Below, in pieces: positions 62,332 to 64,000 of a DNA stretch of 64,000 nucleotides (its first letter is position 1; every line of letters begins with the position of its first letter). The stretch covers positions 186,001 through 250,000 of the forward strand of contig DIYL01000002.1 in assembly GCA_002428985.1 (NCBI GenBank), in the 5' to 3' direction. The stretch is from Anaerolineales bacterium UBA6055 (lineage in GTDB: Bacteria > Chloroflexota > Anaerolineae > Aggregatilineales > Phototrophicaceae). The translations under genes were made by a program, and so were the position numbers. The notes under the pieces are model-generated. The model searched no databases and was not told where the DNA came from. It was given only the letters and a program-made list of their open reading frames with translations.

Positions 62332-64000
62332 TTATTTCCTCTTATTTTTCTGTCTCTGCTTACCCTTTTTACCACCTTTTTTCTGTTGTTTTTTCCACTG
62401 ATCGCGCAATGTCACTGTGCGATTGAAGACCAACTTATCATCAGTTGAATCCGGATCAACAACAAAATAGGCTAAGCGTTCAAACTGGAAGCGATCCCCC
62501 ACTTTAGCTTCTTTGATATACGGCTCAATATAAACCGGATCAACAACTTTCAGTGAGTCTGGGTTAAGGAATTCAGTGAAATCTTTGTCAGGATCACTTT
62601 CTGGGTCTTCTTCAGTGAACAACGCATCGTATAAACGTGCTTCAGCTTTTACAGCCTGATCAACCGATACCCAATGCAGTGTTGCTTTAACACGCCGTCC
62701 ATCTGGTGCTTGACCACCCTTCGTTTCAGGGTCGTAAGTACAATGTAACTCAATAATATTGCCATCATCGTCTTTGATGACATCGGTACAAGTGATGAAG
62801 TATCCCCAGCGCAATCGGACTTCACGTCCCGGTGCTAGCCGAAAGAATTTTTTGACAGGTTCTTCCATAAAATCTTCGCGCTCGATATAAAGTTCGCGCG
62901 AGAATGGAACAGTCCGTGTACCAGCCGACTCATCCTCAGGATTATTGACAGCATCCATCTGCTCAACTTGTCCTTCTGGATAATTCTCGATGACAACTTT
63001 GAGTGGGTTGATAACGGCCATAACGCGGTTAGCAACTTTATTCAAGTGATCGCGGATATGGTATTCGAGCTTGTGCATCTCAACCACACCTTTAACTTTG
63101 CCAACACCAATATCATCAGCAAAGTTCCGAATCGACTCTGGTGTATAACCACGACGACGTAACCCTGAAATGGTCGGCATCCGTGGGTCATCCCAGCCTG
63201 TGACATGCCCTTCTTGCACCAAACGAATGAGTTTGCGTTTACTGAGAACAGTGTGTGTCATATCGAGGCGTGCAAATTCGATCTGTTGCGGATGATAAAT
63301 CTCGATATTATCCAGATACCAATCATACAATGGGCGATGATCTTCATACTCAAGTGTACAAATGGAATGTGTAATTTCTTCAATACTATCCGACTGACCA
63401 TGTGCAAAGTCATACATTGGATAGATTTTCCATTTGTCGCCTGTACGTGGATGATGCGCATCCAAAATACGGTACATCACAGGGTCACGCATATTGATAT
63501 TGCCAGAGGTCATATCAATTTTTGCACGGAGTACCGCTTCACCTTCTTTGAATCCACCATCGCGCATTTTTTCGAATAGCTCAAGGTTTTCTTCAACAGA
63601 GCGATCACGATAGGGGCTGTGTTTGCCGGGTTCCTTCAGTGTGCCACGGTATTCACGGATTTCATCTGGGCTGAGTTCATCAACATATGCCCGTCCAACT
63701 TTGATCAACTCAACGGCCATATCGTATAGTTGGTCGAAATAATCCGATGCAAAATATAGACGGTCACCCCAGTCATAACCCAACCATTTGACATCTTCCA
63801 TAATCGCGTCAATATATTCCTGCTCTTCTTTTGCAGGGTTGGTATCGTCAAAGCGCAGATTGCATAGACCACCATATTGTTCAGCAATGCCGAAATTCAA
63901 TACGATAGATTTCGCATGACCGATATGTAAATAACCATTCGGCTCAGGTGGGAAGCGGGTATGGACTTTTTTGTCGAAGCGACCACTTTCGTTATGTGTA
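62332..64000 (-). CDS. glnS: Glutaminyl-tRNA synthetase (N-terminus beyond window)
   Basis: Class I synthetase charging tRNA-Gln. The frame stays open through the window edge (about 555 residues visible). The HIGH motif is PEPNGYLHIGHAKSIVLNFG, upstream of the first in-frame ATG at 63900, so that ATG is internal. Other blocks: LRFDDTNPAKEEQEYIDAI, LSKRKLIRLV (KMSKS equivalent), SGLRRRGYTPESIRNF, and the two C-terminal anticodon-binding barrels (FSRELYIEREDFMEEP). The tail is extremely basic (QWKKQQKKGGKKGKQRQKNK), an unusual extension that could bind RNA. Confidence 0.97.
   Translation of the reverse strand, partial: THNESGRFDKKVHTRFPPEPNGYLHIGHAKSIVLNFGIAEQYGGLCNLRFDDTNPAKEEQEYIDAIMEDVKWLGYDWGDRLYFASDYFDQLYDMAVELIKVGRAYVDELSPDEIREYRGTLKEPGKHSPYRDRSVEENLELFEKMRDGGFKEGEAVLRAKIDMTSGNINMRDPVMYRILDAHHPRTGDKWKIYPMYDFAHGQSDSIEEITHSICTLEYEDHRPLYDWYLDNIEIYHPQQIEFARLDMTHTVLSKRKLIRLVQEGHVTGWDDPRMPTISGLRRRGYTPESIRNFADDIGVGKVKGVVEMHKLEYHIRDHLNKVANRVMAVINPLKVVIENYPEGQVEQMDAVNNPEDESAGTRTVPFSRELYIEREDFMEEPVKKFFRLAPGREVRLRWGYFITCTDVIKDDDGNIIELHCTYDPETKGGQAPDGRRVKATLHWVSVDQAVKAEARLYDALFTEEDPESDPDKDFTEFLNPDSLKVVDPVYIEPYIKEAKVGDRFQFERLAYFVVDPDSTDDKLVFNRTVTLRDQWKKQQKKGGKKGKQRQKNKRK

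Noticed and set aside
1..64000. tRNA, rRNA, CRISPR arrays and insertion sequences
   Set aside because: No cloverleaf, ribosomal core sequence, regularly spaced repeats or transposase reading frames were recognised.

Overview
The window looks like a chromosomal segment of a moderately low-GC member of the Chloroflexota, most likely Anaerolineae-related. This placement is an inference from the gene set: a Ser/Thr kinase with a Thr-Pro-rich linker and SH3-like extracellular domains, many secreted SH3/LysM/Calx-beta proteins, ECF sigma plus membrane partner, DUF4058, DUF4340, a single-chain glycyl-tRNA synthetase, and DnaD/DnaI-like helicase loading proteins. No rRNA, tRNA, CRISPR array or complete transposon was seen.

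Layout. 1-4.4 kb: 5' part of dnaG with a good promoter, small membrane proteins, a VOC protein and an AI-2E family transporter. 4.4-7.4 kb: fused glyQS. 7.4-9.4 kb: a small HisKA-like protein without the phospho-acceptor His, an inverted-repeat element, and a HEAT-like gene broken by several lesions. 9.4-15.1 kb: MFS exporter, FAD oxidoreductase, DUF4058, PfkB kinase, ECF sigma factor and its probable anti-sigma partner. 15.1-18.5 kb: a frameshifted response regulator plus GNAT gene, and decayed second copies of both lying on either side of a Ser/Thr kinase gene. 18.6-26.4 kb: serine hydrolase, secreted zinc protease, AlkZ-like glycosylase, a HisZ/HisS-like gene overlapping hisG, a dehydrogenase, and a thioredoxin-VKOR fusion. 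26.5-36.9 kb (minus strand): methyltransferase, HAD phosphatase, HEAT protein, then the replication operon dnaB (two inteins), dnaD-like, a tandem-ATPase DnaC/DnaI-like loader, a double GNAT protein and a ketol-acid-reductoisomerase-like protein, with a structured dnaB leader and a bifunctional nuclease upstream.

37-49 kb: lipoprotein, VOC, secreted proteins, a sortase divergent from an LPQTG-anchored Calx-beta protein, a peroxiredoxin-like gene with an in-frame UGA at the catalytic cysteine position followed by a plausible bacterial SECIS hairpin, EcsC, enoyl-CoA hydratase, metallophosphoesterase and two divergent TIR-type genes. 49-58 kb: a small gene behind a promoter overlapped by two 16-bp repeats spaced 20 bp apart, acyl-CoA dehydrogenase, nucleoside hydrolase, LysM protein, and two proteins joining TIR and FHA domains in opposite orders. 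58-64 kb: a PhnD-like binding lipoprotein, hybrid-less histidine kinase, two receiver proteins and a small possible STAS-like protein forming one signalling locus, then glnS running off the window.

The items most worth following up are the candidate selenoprotein (43489-44022), the FHA/TIR proteins with a nearby Ser/Thr kinase (54308-57630 and 16252-18108), and the replication operon with its Walker-A-splitting mini-intein, tandem helicase loader and twin UUCG hairpins.
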